In this document: positions 55,794 through 64,000 of the stretch, piece after piece
How the letters are laid out: the number at the start of each line of letters is the position of its first letter
How positions within the stretch are numbered: the first letter of the stretch is position 1
Source of the DNA: an uncultured Poribacteria bacterium
Lineage (GTDB): Bacteria > Poribacteria > WGA-4E > PCPOR2b
Direction: 5' to 3'
NCBI GenBank assembly: GCA_958296125.1
Contig: OY282444.1
Span: forward strand, 2,165,940-2,229,939
DNA: 64,000 nucleotides
The notes under the pieces: model-generated
What the model was told of the DNA's origin: nothing
Database searches by the model: none
What the model saw: the letters and a program-made list of their open reading frames with translations, nothing else
Position numbers and translations under genes: made by a program

Positions 55794-55795
55794 GG

Positions 55796-55840
55796 CGTGA
55801 AATGTGAGTGGTTCATTGGTTTATTAATGAACTAATTACG
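55796..55840. repeat. Heptad-period intergenic repeat
   Basis: It reads GTGAAATGTGAG, then TTCATTG, GTTTATT, AATGAAC, TAATTAC with a period of 7, between priA and the uracil-DNA glycosylase. Confidence 0.4.
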
Positions 55841-56513
55841 TTTTTAATTCCGCCATTACCTTTTGCATATCTTCCCAGACATCTCGTTTGCCATGCGGAT
55901 TTCGGAGGAGGTAGGCGGGGTGGTAGGTTGCCATGAGTTTGCAGCCGTGATAATCGTGGAAACGACCACGTAACGAAGAAATACTCTGTTTGGTGCGGAG
56001 CAGCGTTTGAGCAGCAAAGGTGCCGAGGGCACAGATAACTTGGGGCTTGATGAGCTCTATTTGTCTGAGCAGGAAAGGCTCACAGGTTTCAATCTCGATC
56101 GGTTTCGGATTACGATTGCCGGGCGGACGGCACTTAATCACATTGGCAATATAAACATCATCGCGCGTCAACTCCATCGCTTCGATAATCTTTGTAAGCA
56201 GTTGACCCGCCCGTCCCACAAAGGGGATGCCCTGAAGGTCTTCATCCGCGCCGGGGGCTTCTCCAACAAACATAAGGTCTGCATCTTCATCGCCTATTCC
56301 GAAAACGACGGTGTTTCGTCCCTGATGCAATTCGCACCGCTCACAGCCCATCGCTTCATGGCGCAACCGCTCTACATCAAACTCGGAAAATTCGGATTTC
56401 TCTTCTGGCTCAAGTAATTCTGTGAACCCAAGTTGTATTTGTTCTTCCACGTATTCCCTCACTGTTGCGACAATTTGCAAATATCCTTCGACAACTTCAT
56501 TCTGATCTGACAT
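55836..56513 (-). CDS. Uracil-DNA glycosylase, family 4
   Basis: This 225-aa iron-sulfur glycosylase removes uracil from DNA. Cluster Cys are visible in CERCELHQGR near residue 75 and in NVIKCRPPGNRNP and CEPFL. The catalytic motifs are MFVGEAPGADEDLQG and TYHPAYLLRNP. An N-terminal extension of about 60 residues, VREYVEEQIQLGF, resembles that of SPO1-type polymerase-linked members. The ATG at 56513 is chosen over a GTG at 56525; neither has a strong SD. Confidence 0.93.
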   Translation of the reverse strand: MSDQNEVVEGYLQIVATVREYVEEQIQLGFTELLEPEEKSEFSEFDVERLRHEAMGCERCELHQGRNTVVFGIGDEDADLMFVGEAPGADEDLQGIPFVGRAGQLLTKIIEAMELTRDDVYIANVIKCRPPGNRNPKPIEIETCEPFLLRQIELIKPQVICALGTFAAQTLLRTKQSISSLRGRFHDYHGCKLMATYHPAYLLRNPHGKRDVWEDMQKVMAELKT

Positions 56514-56542
56514 GGGGCATAACACATAAAACGCTTTGTGTT

Positions 56543-57601
56543 TTACATCTCCAATCGGCGTTTGAGTTCTTCAATTCGCCCAACGGGTGTTGGATTCTGT
56601 TCGTACAAAATTGCGAGATAAAAACTGGTCCAATCACCAATTGCAACCAAGGATAACAGGCGGGTGAGTAGCGATCCACCCCCCGAATGCACCTGAGTGA
56701 TGCCGGCGGTATGCGGTTGAATCAGTTCTGCTGTGATGTCCATCCGACGCTGAGTCTGATACGGAGCGATCGGATCTCGGAGTTGGATGACGTGGCACTG
56801 TTGCGTCAACGCCGATGGCTGCTTCCACCCCTCGATCTCATTGTGATTCATCTCCGGATACACACTATAATAAGCGAGCGATTTGCTGTTTTCATTAATC
56901 TGGCCCTTCCATCGCATCGCAATGGCCTCTAATTCTTGAGGAGCATAGATGACAGGCAATTTTCCATGCAACGCTTGTGCAAGCTGCTTGGGCTGACTCT
57001 CTGGCACATCAGGATGAAAATCTTCCACCAACTTCGCCAGCACGGTAATTGTCTCCTCCAGATCGCTCTGGAAATCGAGGTCTGGGGTAAATCCAAGCCG
57101 GACAAAGGTTGATAAGATCGGCATGAGCAGATAGCCGAGTGAGGCTCTAGGCGGTTGTCCGGGTGGAATAATCACACAGGGGAGACCGTGTGCGTCCGCG
57201 AACGCTTTTAACTTCCCACCGCTGGTAACTGCGAGAATTTGCGCGCCCTGTGCAAACGCCCTTTCAACGGATAGGATGGTTTCTTCGGTATTACCGGAAT
57301 AGCTGACCGCAACGAAAAATGTCTGAGATGTAACAAACGCAGGGAGCGTATAGCCACGGCAGACGATAATTGGACAGGGGGATTGACCCCCGAGCACTGC
57401 TTTCACCAAGTCGCCGCCAATTCCAGAACCGCCCATCCCAGCGATGGCAATGTTGTTAGGGATTCGCTCATCGCCCCCATCTAATTCGAGTGCTTCGCCA
57501 ATCTCCCATCCACGCTTACACTGCTCAGAGAAGGTGCACAACAAGCGAAGCATGCCCTCGGAATCATATTGTTTGATTTGATCGAGATTTAGCATCGTCA
57601 T
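56543..57601 (-). CDS. Bifunctional phosphoglucose/phosphomannose isomerase (SIS domain)
   Basis: This 352-aa enzyme interconverts glucose-6-P or mannose-6-P and fructose-6-P. It shows AIAGMGGSGIGGDL near residue 53, SYSGNTEETILSV and the C-terminal SIS half with PEMNHNEIEGW, which are family signatures. It lies just upstream of the uracil-DNA glycosylase on the same strand. Repeats flank its 5' end. Confidence 0.92.
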   Translation of the reverse strand: MTMLNLDQIKQYDSEGMLRLLCTFSEQCKRGWEIGEALELDGGDERIPNNIAIAGMGGSGIGGDLVKAVLGGQSPCPIIVCRGYTLPAFVTSQTFFVAVSYSGNTEETILSVERAFAQGAQILAVTSGGKLKAFADAHGLPCVIIPPGQPPRASLGYLLMPILSTFVRLGFTPDLDFQSDLEETITVLAKLVEDFHPDVPESQPKQLAQALHGKLPVIYAPQELEAIAMRWKGQINENSKSLAYYSVYPEMNHNEIEGWKQPSALTQQCHVIQLRDPIAPYQTQRRMDITAELIQPHTAGITQVHSGGGSLLTRLLSLVAIGDWTSFYLAILYEQNPTPVGRIEELKRRLEM

Positions 57602-57602
57602 C

Positions 57603-57662
57603 TATTTAATATGAGTTCATTCGTTCATTAATGGACCAATGTGCTAATGAACCAATCCAGCT
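57603..57662. repeat. Heptad-period intergenic repeat
   Basis: It reads GAGTTCATTCGTTCATTAAT followed by GGACCAATGTGCTAATGAAC, with loose 7-nt spacing, between the PGI/PMI and rseP genes. It shares words with 26560 and 39258. Confidence 0.4.
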
Positions 57663-57669
57663 TTCGGGG

Positions 57670-59304
57670 TCAGACAAAAAAGACGCGCAGGAGGTCGTAG
57701 AATGTGATATATAAAAATAGACCCGCCAGCAAGACAATACTGACCTGCTGGATAATAACCTGCTTACGGATACTCAAAGGTCTGCCGCGCAACTTCTCAA
57801 GGCTGAAGAAAAGGATTTGACCCCCATCTGCAATCGGAATGGGCAATAAATTGACGATGCCGAGATTGACGCTGATGAAGCCCACGAAAAAGAGCAAACT
57901 TCTTAGACCAAATTCCACAACTCGGCGCGTCGCATCCACAATCCCAATCGGCCCGGTGAGATGTTTTGTCTTAACTTCGCGGGTGACGAGGCGCTTGAGC
58001 ACCTTTACAACCATCTCCAAAATTAACCAGTTCGTTTGGAACCCCTCCCCCACAGCCGTAATGACATTATATCTCGGAATTGGAACCGATGGTACGGCAA
58101 GCGTAAGTCCATCCAGCGACAACTTCCAATGTAATCCCTGGAGGTTGAGTTGATTCTCATCGCCGCCAAGGTCGGGGGTCAGCGTTGCGTTTAGTTGTTC
58201 ACCGTTGCGGAGCAATCCAATTTCAATGGGTTGACCGGGATTTGTTGCGGTCAATTCGTACAGTTTCGGATATAACTCGAAATTCTTGACAGATTCACCG
58301 TTAATTGAAACAATCTCGTCTCCGCTTTGGATGCCCACTTTTTCTGCTTCGCTTCCCTCTACAACAACAGCATTAACTATCCAATTGATAGGCAAACTGA
58401 CAGTTAAAGACTCGGAACCACGTCGAATCCCTAGGGAGATCTCGTCATTTTGACTTACGTTAATCTCCTTGTAAAATCTCCGATGCGCCGATCCAAAGAG
58501 GTAAGAAGGTTCCCAAATAACCGAACCAAATTCAGGTATATGATAAATCTTTCGTCCATTGATACTTTCAATCAAGTCTCTTGCTTGGATACCGACTTTC
58601 GCCGCTGCACTGCCTTCGGTGATACCTTCAACCATCACCTCCTGCCGCGCAGAAACTTGAATCTGACCAATCTCTCTTCTATCAAGACTTTTCGGTGTCA
58701 CATAGAGCGTCTTGGGTTGACCCTCGCGGGAAACAATAATTTTCAGCTCCTCATCGGGATGGGTGAGGATTGTTGTGTTGAAATCCTGCCAATTTTTAAT
58801 CTTCCGATCATTGATTGAAACAATCGTGTCGCCCGGTTCAATGCCTCCCCGCTTCGCGGGGCTATCATCAGCGACCAAGCCAATTTGAGCCATTCGATCT
58901 GACCGTCCAATCAGCATCTCTATCAACCACATCGTACCATGGTCTAAACCGACAAGATACACAAACGCAAAGAGAATAATACCCAGCAAGAAGTTCATTG
59001 CGGGGCCCGCAATTGCCACAAAAATACGATGTCCCACAGGGGCTGAAGCGAATTCGCCTTCCTCACCTTTCTGTTCTTCAGGGTTTTCCCCCGACATTTT
59101 CACAAATCCACCAAACGGCAAGGCAGATAAACAGTATTCTGTTTCTCCCCGCTGAAAACCGATGAGCCTAGGACCGAAACCTATTGAAAATTTCTCCACT
59201 CGAATCCCGCATCTTTTTGCCGCAAAGAAATGTCCGAGTTCATGAATAAAAATGAGAAAGCCGAGGGCGAGGATAGCGAGAATAATGGTAGCAGAATGAA
59301 TCAT
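57670..59304 (-). CDS. rseP: Site-2 metalloprotease (RseP-like) with three PDZ domains
   Basis: This 544-aa inner-membrane protease has the zinc motif HELGH in the first helix and a C-terminal membrane block with NLGIVNLLPIPIADGG (the usual DGG zinc ligand). Between them are three PDZ-like units: near 125-195 (GIEPGDTIVSINDRK), 205-275 (GIQARDLIESINGRK) and 305-370 (GIQSGDEIVSINGES). RseP usually has two, so the third is unusual. The ATG at 59304 has AAGG upstream and follows dxr by 5 nt, so the two genes are coupled. Confidence 0.92.
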   Translation of the reverse strand: MIHSATIILAILALGFLIFIHELGHFFAAKRCGIRVEKFSIGFGPRLIGFQRGETEYCLSALPFGGFVKMSGENPEEQKGEEGEFASAPVGHRIFVAIAGPAMNFLLGIILFAFVYLVGLDHGTMWLIEMLIGRSDRMAQIGLVADDSPAKRGGIEPGDTIVSINDRKIKNWQDFNTTILTHPDEELKIIVSREGQPKTLYVTPKSLDRREIGQIQVSARQEVMVEGITEGSAAAKVGIQARDLIESINGRKIYHIPEFGSVIWEPSYLFGSAHRRFYKEINVSQNDEISLGIRRGSESLTVSLPINWIVNAVVVEGSEAEKVGIQSGDEIVSINGESVKNFELYPKLYELTATNPGQPIEIGLLRNGEQLNATLTPDLGGDENQLNLQGLHWKLSLDGLTLAVPSVPIPRYNVITAVGEGFQTNWLILEMVVKVLKRLVTREVKTKHLTGPIGIVDATRRVVEFGLRSLLFFVGFISVNLGIVNLLPIPIADGGQILFFSLEKLRGRPLSIRKQVIIQQVSIVLLAGLFLYITFYDLLRVFFV

Positions 59305-59309
59305 CAGTA

Positions 59310-60485
59310 TTACCTTCCTGTTTGGATTAATTGGTGTGCAACTGACCTTGCCCATCGATCAGCGGCGAGAATATCATCAAGCGTTGGCTGAGATGTTACA
59401 TCATGTCGAGTCATCACTTCTTCAAGGTAGTTCGGGATGTCCATGAATCCGATTTGCTGGTTCAGGAATGCCTGCACAACCACTTCATCAGCACTACTGA
59501 GAACAGTCGGTAAGGTCCCACCAACATTCGCAGCACTATAGGCGAGTTCTAGGCAAGGAAACTTTTCAGAATCAACCGGCTCCATGTGGAGGACACCAAT
59601 TTGGGCCAGGTCAAGGCGCGGAACGGAGGTCGGAAAACGGCACGGATAGGTTAATGCGTATTGGATCGGCAGGCGCATATCCGAAACCCCCAATTGAGCG
59701 AGTAACGAACCATCGACAAATTCAACCATTGAATGAATAATACTTTCCGGGTGAATAACAACTTCAATTTGCGACAGCTCCATATCAAAAAACCATTTCG
59801 ACTCAATGACCTCAAATCCCTTGTTCATCATTGTTGCCGAGTCAATTGTAACTTTTTCTCCCATCTTCCAGTTCGGATGCTGCAAAGCCTGTTGAGGTGT
59901 CACCGAGTTAAGCTGATCCGAAGGTGTTTCACGAAAAGGACCCCCAGAACCTGTGAGGATCAGTCGATGAATTTCAGCACGCTTATAACCATCCCTATTA
60001 ACGTCGGAAAGACACTGGAAGATTGCACTGATTTCGCTGTCCACAGGTAAAAGGCGGACCCCATATTCCTTAGCCGCCTCCATAATCAGCGAACCGCACA
60101 TGACCAACACCTCTTTGTTGACAAACGCAAGGTCTTTTCCGGATTGAATCGCTTTTAGTGTTGGTAAGAGTCCTGCTCCCCCGCCGATTGCTTCAAGGAC
60201 AAGGTCAACCTCCGCCATCGCCGCAATTGCCGAAACCCCTTCGGGCCCTGACAGGACTTCAACGGTTTTGACATCCTTCAGGCGTTTCCTCAGTTGATCA
60301 GCAGCTTCCCCATCGCTTAACGCCACAAGCCGCGGGCGAAATTGACGCGCTTGCCGTTCGATCCAGTCAACCGATGTATTGGCAGCAAGCCCAGCGACGA
60401 CAAATTCATCGGGATGGGTCTCCACAACTGAAAGTGCGTTTTGCCCAATAGATCCTGTGGAGCCAAGAATGGCGAGGTGTTTCAT
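59310..60485 (-). CDS. dxr: 1-deoxy-D-xylulose-5-phosphate reductoisomerase
   Basis: This 391-aa NADPH enzyme makes MEP for isoprenoid synthesis. It shows ILGSTGSIGQNAL at the N-terminus, FVNKEVLV, the metal/substrate site LLPVDSEISAIFQCL, LTGSGGPFR and HPNWKMGEKVTIDSATMMNKG. The length is typical. It directly precedes rseP. No SD is obvious upstream. Confidence 0.96.
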   Translation of the reverse strand: MKHLAILGSTGSIGQNALSVVETHPDEFVVAGLAANTSVDWIERQARQFRPRLVALSDGEAADQLRKRLKDVKTVEVLSGPEGVSAIAAMAEVDLVLEAIGGGAGLLPTLKAIQSGKDLAFVNKEVLVMCGSLIMEAAKEYGVRLLPVDSEISAIFQCLSDVNRDGYKRAEIHRLILTGSGGPFRETPSDQLNSVTPQQALQHPNWKMGEKVTIDSATMMNKGFEVIESKWFFDMELSQIEVVIHPESIIHSMVEFVDGSLLAQLGVSDMRLPIQYALTYPCRFPTSVPRLDLAQIGVLHMEPVDSEKFPCLELAYSAANVGGTLPTVLSSADEVVVQAFLNQQIGFMDIPNYLEEVMTRHDVTSQPTLDDILAADRWARSVAHQLIQTGR

Positions 60486-60859
60486 AGCGAGTTCACGACT
60501 GAAAGCACAGCAAGTTTTGGGCCCCTACGGTGGTATTGTCCATTAATAGTGATATCGGGCTTGGAGGAAATCAATATGATAATTACTTACAATATCTGCA
60601 ATCCAATACTCTTGAAGACAGGTTGACGATGCATATTCAGCTAAATATCTTCGCCCGGGTTGCCATCTAAACCGCTTCCCAACCAGGCAGGTCCGTAGAG
60701 CTAACCTTTCCCTGCTTCAGTCCTCCGCTCCAAAGGGGCGGCCTGTTTATAGAACGCCGATACCTCTGATTCGTCAGTACCGCTAAATCTGAATTGGCAC
60801 TACTAGACCTCACAAGTTGTTTTGAAACCCGATCTTATCGGGGCAGCGCAATACGCCCA
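60486..60859. other. Intergenic gap between cdsA and dxr
   Basis: This 374-nt stretch holds no supported gene. It contains the palindrome CCCGATCTTATCGGGG (60828-60843) and GC-rich inverted segments (GCGGCCTG near 60745) that could be remnants of an IS605-type element, but no end motif like that at 44500 is seen. Confidence 0.4.
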
Positions 60860-61675
60860 TCATGCCGGCTGTATCAAATACGCAAAATAGTAATAAAGGG
60901 TCGGTGCCGAAAAAATCAAACTGTCGCATCGATCCAGTAATCCACCGTGGCCCGGAATTAAATGGCCTGAATCTTTAACATCAGCACTCCGTTTGATAAC
61001 AGACTCGCTCAAGTCGCCCAGTTGACCAACGATTCCTAACAGAATACCAAGAATCAGCGCGTGCGGGAAGCTCAGTATATCTTTCAATAAGACAGGCCAA
61101 ACGCCAAGCCCACCGAGTGCCCCAAAAACTAATCCTGCAATGGTCCCTTCGATAGTTTTGCCGGGACTAATTTTCGGACTGAGTTTGTGCGTCCCAAACC
61201 ACTTGCCAAAGAGATATGCCGCTGTATCACCGAGCCAGATAATCGCCAGCAAGAAAAAGATTAATCCCTTACCAGCTCCGCCAATATCGCGCAGCAGAAT
61301 CAGATGATAGCCAAAAGCCCATCCGATATAGACAACTCCCAGTAGCGTGCTGGCAACAGAAAGGAACGCAAGGTTGACCTGATCTCGAAAAACCTGGTAG
61401 GAGAAGGGAAGCAGGAGCGTCAAGGCGAGCGCCAGTTCAACAGGAATTTTGAAGCCGATTGAATCCACCGCCGATAAACAGAACAGCACGCCACATACAA
61501 CGGTGAACATTCGACCGGCTTTCACCCCAATTGACCGGGAAAGCCCCCAAAACTCAATCAGCATCAGACTGGTAACCAGAACAATCACTGCTGAATAGGG
61601 GTACCCTCCCCACCAGACAAGGAAGATAATAACAGGCATTAGGATAATCGTACTAATAGCTCGCTTCCAAAACAT
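60860..61675 (-). CDS. cdsA: Phosphatidate cytidylyltransferase
   Basis: This 271-aa integral membrane enzyme makes CDP-diacylglycerol for phospholipid synthesis. It has seven or more hydrophobic segments and the signature KRSADVKDSGHLIPGHGG followed by LLDRCDSL at the C-terminus. The length matches the family. It lies 52 nt downstream of frr; uppS, usually between them, is missing. Confidence 0.95.
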   Translation of the reverse strand: MFWKRAISTIILMPVIIFLVWWGGYPYSAVIVLVTSLMLIEFWGLSRSIGVKAGRMFTVVCGVLFCLSAVDSIGFKIPVELALALTLLLPFSYQVFRDQVNLAFLSVASTLLGVVYIGWAFGYHLILLRDIGGAGKGLIFFLLAIIWLGDTAAYLFGKWFGTHKLSPKISPGKTIEGTIAGLVFGALGGLGVWPVLLKDILSFPHALILGILLGIVGQLGDLSESVIKRSADVKDSGHLIPGHGGLLDRCDSLIFSAPTLYYYFAYLIQPA

Positions 61676-61727
61676 TGGCTGCAGGGGAGACGATTTTTTT
61701 GGTCGAATACCATGCCTCAGTTGCTGA

Positions 61728-62285
61728 TTACAATTCGAGCAGTTCCGCTTCCTTGGATTTCAACAACTCATTGGCTTCGTCGGTGTATAGATCTGTGAAA
61801 TCTTGAACCTGCGCTGCATAAGTATGGCGCTCATCCTGAGAAATCTTTTTTGACTTTTCTAACTTCTGCAACGAATCATTTGCATCACGTCGGATGTTTC
61901 TGATAGCGACCCGTCCCTCTTCAGCTAACTTCGCAACATATCTGGTCAGTTCCTTTCGACGTTCCGTTGTTAGCTCAGGGATTTGGATGCGAATCACGTT
62001 TCCGTCACTGTTTGGATTCAATCCCAAATCAGATCGGGCAATCGCTTTTTCAACATCCTTCATAATCGTTTTATCCCACGGTTGGATGACGATAAAGCGA
62101 GGTTCAGGGATGGTAATCGTTGCAACTTGATTAATTGGACTTTTGGTGCCGTAGTAGTCGACATGAATATTATCCAATAGAGAAGCCGAGGCTCTCCCGG
62201 TGCGTACATGTGCAAAATCTCTTGCTGTCGCTTCCACAGCCTTTTGCATTCGCGTCTCTGCATTACGAAGAATTGTTTTAGGCAT
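61728..62285 (-). CDS. frr: Ribosome recycling factor
   Basis: This 185-aa protein splits post-termination ribosomes. HVRTGRASASLLD and RIQIPELTTERRKEL are diagnostic, with a long helical C-terminus. ATG at 62285 is chosen because AAAGGAG lies 8 nt upstream; an upstream ATG at 62324 has no SD. The pyrH gene that usually lies between tsf and frr is absent. Confidence 0.97.
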   Translation of the reverse strand: MPKTILRNAETRMQKAVEATARDFAHVRTGRASASLLDNIHVDYYGTKSPINQVATITIPEPRFIVIQPWDKTIMKDVEKAIARSDLGLNPNSDGNVIRIQIPELTTERRKELTRYVAKLAEEGRVAIRNIRRDANDSLQKLEKSKKISQDERHTYAAQVQDFTDLYTDEANELLKSKEAELLEL

Positions 62286-62352
62286 TTTGAAAACTCCTTT
62301 AGATTGCCCATCGATAACAGCCAATCACCAATCCACATTCCTGTTCTACAAT

Positions 62353-62949
62353 TTAGTCTTGTCCTAACACATAGAGCGAAAACCGCTTCACAACAATGTT
62401 TTCTCCAAGCTGAGCGATTGCATCTTGAATCAGTTGTTTGACCGTTTTATCCATTTCCCGAATATAAGGTTGTTCCAGTAAACAAGCCTCAGCGTAAAAT
62501 TTAGAGAGTCTGCCATCAACGATTTTGTCAACGATATGCTCCGGTTTTCCCTCGTCAAGTGTTTGCCGCCTCAAAATCTCTTTTTCTGATTCTAACACAC
62601 TTGCTGGCACATCTTCCCCGCTAACGTATTTCGGTTTTGCGGCAGCAACCTGCATTGCAATCTCTTTGGTTAATTGCTGAAATTGTTCCGTGCGGGCGAC
62701 GAAATCTGTTTCACAGTTGACTTCAACCAACACGCCAATTCGGCTGCCGGGGTGAATATACGAGGCAATCACCCCCTCAGAGGTAGTGCGTCCACCTTTG
62801 AGCTCCGAAGCCTTCAGTCCCTTTTCGCGCAGGAGTTGAATGGCTGCCTCTAAATCGCCATTCGATTCGGTAAGGGCTTTCTTACAGTCCATAATTCCGG
62901 CACCTGTGCGTGTGCGCAGCTCACTAACCATCTTCGCGGTAATTTGCAT
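62353..62949 (-). CDS. tsf: Translation elongation factor Ts (short form)
   Basis: This 198-aa nucleotide exchange factor for EF-Tu has the N-terminal UBA-like TRTGAGIMDCKKALTESNGD and the core motif VEVNCETDFVARTEQF. It is the short type found in Thermus and other lineages. The start overlaps the rpsB stop by one base (TAATG), which shows coupling. Confidence 0.97.
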   Translation of the reverse strand: MQITAKMVSELRTRTGAGIMDCKKALTESNGDLEAAIQLLREKGLKASELKGGRTTSEGVIASYIHPGSRIGVLVEVNCETDFVARTEQFQQLTKEIAMQVAAAKPKYVSGEDVPASVLESEKEILRRQTLDEGKPEHIVDKIVDGRLSKFYAEACLLEQPYIREMDKTVKQLIQDAIAQLGENIVVKRFSLYVLGQD

Positions 62950-63758
62950 TAACTGTTATCCTCCATCGCTATCACAGAATTTTCTTGATTTTCATCCTGT
63001 GAGTCCTCTGATTCTGATGTTTCCGGTTCGCTAGCTTCCTCTAATGGCGGTTCCGAATCATCTGCACCCTCTAGCGCACTCGCCCGTCCTTCGATGACCG
63101 CGGTTGCAAGTACGGAACAGATAAGCTTAATCGCCCGAATCGCATCATCATTTGCAGGGATTGGATAATCAATCGGGTCCGGATCACAGTTAGTGTCAAC
63201 GATTGCAACAACTGGAACGCCCAGCTTATTCGCCTCTTTTACCGCAATGTGCTCCTTACGAGTATCTGTAATAATAACGGCTTCAGGAAGTTGCCCCATC
63301 GTCTTGATGCCCGCAAGGTTATTATCCAACTTCATCTTCTCACGTCTGAGGCTTATTACTTCCTTTTTAGGGAGCTGCTCAAAGACTCCGTTCGCTTCGT
63401 CTGCCTCTATTTTCGTCAACCGGCCGATACTACGCTTAATCGTCTCATAGTTGGTCAACATGCCGCCCAACCAACGATGGTTCACATGAAACATCTGGCA
63501 TCTGGCTGCTTCTTCTACAACCGTTTCTTGGGTCTGCTTTTTCGTTCCGACAAAGAGCACTGCCCCGCCCCGCGCCGCAACATCCTGCACAAATTCATAA
63601 GCTGTCTGGAGTAGACGCAACGTTTTCTGGAGATCGATGATGTAAATCCCATTGCGTTCCGCAAAAATGTACGGTGCCATCTTCGGGTTCCAGCGCCGAG
63701 ACTGATGCCCGAAATGAACCCCCGCCTCCAGGAGCTCTTTCATCGTAACTGTTCTCAA
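62949..63758 (-). CDS. rpsB: 30S ribosomal protein S2
   Basis: This 269-aa protein starts [19 protein letters not shown] and has the S2 motifs [21 protein letters not shown] and [11 protein letters not shown]. The C-terminal 40 residues are a highly acidic tail ([17 protein letters not shown]). The start is a TTG at 63758, decided by AAGGAGG 5 nt upstream; the ATG five codons on is 20 nt from the SD, too far. Confidence 0.97.
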   Translation of the reverse strand: MRTVTMKELLEAGVHFGHQSRRWNPKMAPYIFAERNGIYIIDLQKTLRLLQTAYEFVQDVAARGGAVLFVGTKKQTQETVVEEAARCQMFHVNHRWLGGMLTNYETIKRSIGRLTKIEADEANGVFEQLPKKEVISLRREKMKLDNNLAGIKTMGQLPEAVIITDTRKEHIAVKEANKLGVPVVAIVDTNCDPDPIDYPIPANDDAIRAIKLICSVLATAVIEGRASALEGADDSEPPLEEASEPETSESEDSQDENQENSVIAMEDNS

Positions 63759-63814
63759 AAGAACCTCCTTACCTAACTTTAGTTTTTTGCTTCTACTTCC
63801 CTCATATTTACATC

Positions 63815-64000
63815 AGATTCTCAAAAGAGGAGAGAATCTTCTGTTTGACGTACTCCCAAGCATGGAGGCTTGGGATTCTTGAACGCCAGTATTATTCGAC
63901 GGACTTACATAGGTGCAGGTTGAACCGAACACCTATGGGGGACACCATAGCCCCAACTACAGGATTAAATAGAAATCCTGATACTTTCACGAGCAAGTTC
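63815..64000 (-). mobile_element. IS200/IS605-type right end and omega-RNA tail, continuing beyond the window
   Basis: On the minus strand, GAATCCCAAGCCTCCATGCT is followed by TGGGAGTACGTCAA: a hairpin CCCAAGC/GCTTGGG then TCAA, matching the right-end pattern at 44500. Upstream of it (63860-64000 on this strand) are further stem-forming segments (GGGGCTATGGTGTCCCCC and ATAGGTG/CACCTAT), as in an omega RNA scaffold. A tnpB gene would lie beyond 64000. An 8-bp inverted repeat AGATTCTC/GAGAATCT (63815-63839) lies between this end and rpsB. Confidence 0.5.

Noticed and set aside
1-64000. CRISPR array
   Set aside because: No regularly spaced direct repeats with unique spacers were seen; the period-7 repeats are far too short.

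Overview
The window reads as ordinary bacterial chromosome: about half G+C, mostly good Shine-Dalgarno (SD) sites, and standard stop codons, with one TGA that looks recoded. No rRNA is present, so taxonomy is inference. The gene mix includes enolase-superfamily dehydratases, a sugar isomerase-like TIM barrel, DUF4432, heterotetrameric sarcosine oxidase, DUF4340, a PorV-like barrel and an FnIII protein with a FlgD/type IX-like tail. This would fit Candidatus Poribacteria or a related sponge-associated or planktonic lineage, but that is not proven.

Layout. 1-4.7 kb: a partial transglycosylase-like membrane protein and two divergent proteins of unknown function. 5-9 kb: a three-gene molybdenum hydroxylase operon (FAD, 2Fe-2S and Mo subunits) with a MITE-like inverted repeat inside it. 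9.2-16.7 kb (minus): sarcosine oxidase-like genes in beta-delta-alpha-gamma order, then an acyl-activating enzyme. 16.6-24 kb (minus): a strong promoter, a PLD-SNF2 helicase, an Eco57I-type methylase, then a small protein and a truncated HEPN gene; this resembles a defence island. 24.1-27.5 kb: two enolase-superfamily enzymes and a TIM barrel. 27.6-31.5 kb: promoter, tRNA-Pro(GGG), hom, thrC, lysC. 31.5-37 kb: yceD, rpmF, fabH, fabD, fabG, acpP, fabF, ending in two tandem hairpins. 37-41.8 kb: an aminotransferase plus VOC operon, an orphan MacB-type permease and DUF4432. 42-52 kb: surface and envelope proteins, a probable selenoprotein, an exonuclease-like protein, glycerate kinase, PorV-like and FnIII proteins and a DUF4340 protein. 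52-57.6 kb (minus): a doubly frameshifted gene, priA, a family 4 uracil-DNA glycosylase and PGI/PMI. 57.7-63.8 kb (minus): rpsB, tsf, frr, cdsA, dxr, rseP. The window ends in an IS200/IS605-type right end.

The most interesting item is at 44041-44424 (minus). It is a lipoprotein with a heavy-metal-associated domain whose GMTCxxC motif reads GMT-TGA-GGC in frame. A perfect 7-bp hairpin with a GAC loop follows 23 nt after the TGA, as expected for a bacterial SECIS. It is a strong candidate for a selenocysteine copy of a MerP/CopZ-like metal-binding protein. Other notable signals are heptad-period repeats between genes, solitary IS605-type ends, the PLD-helicase plus methylase pair, and indels in two otherwise intact genes.
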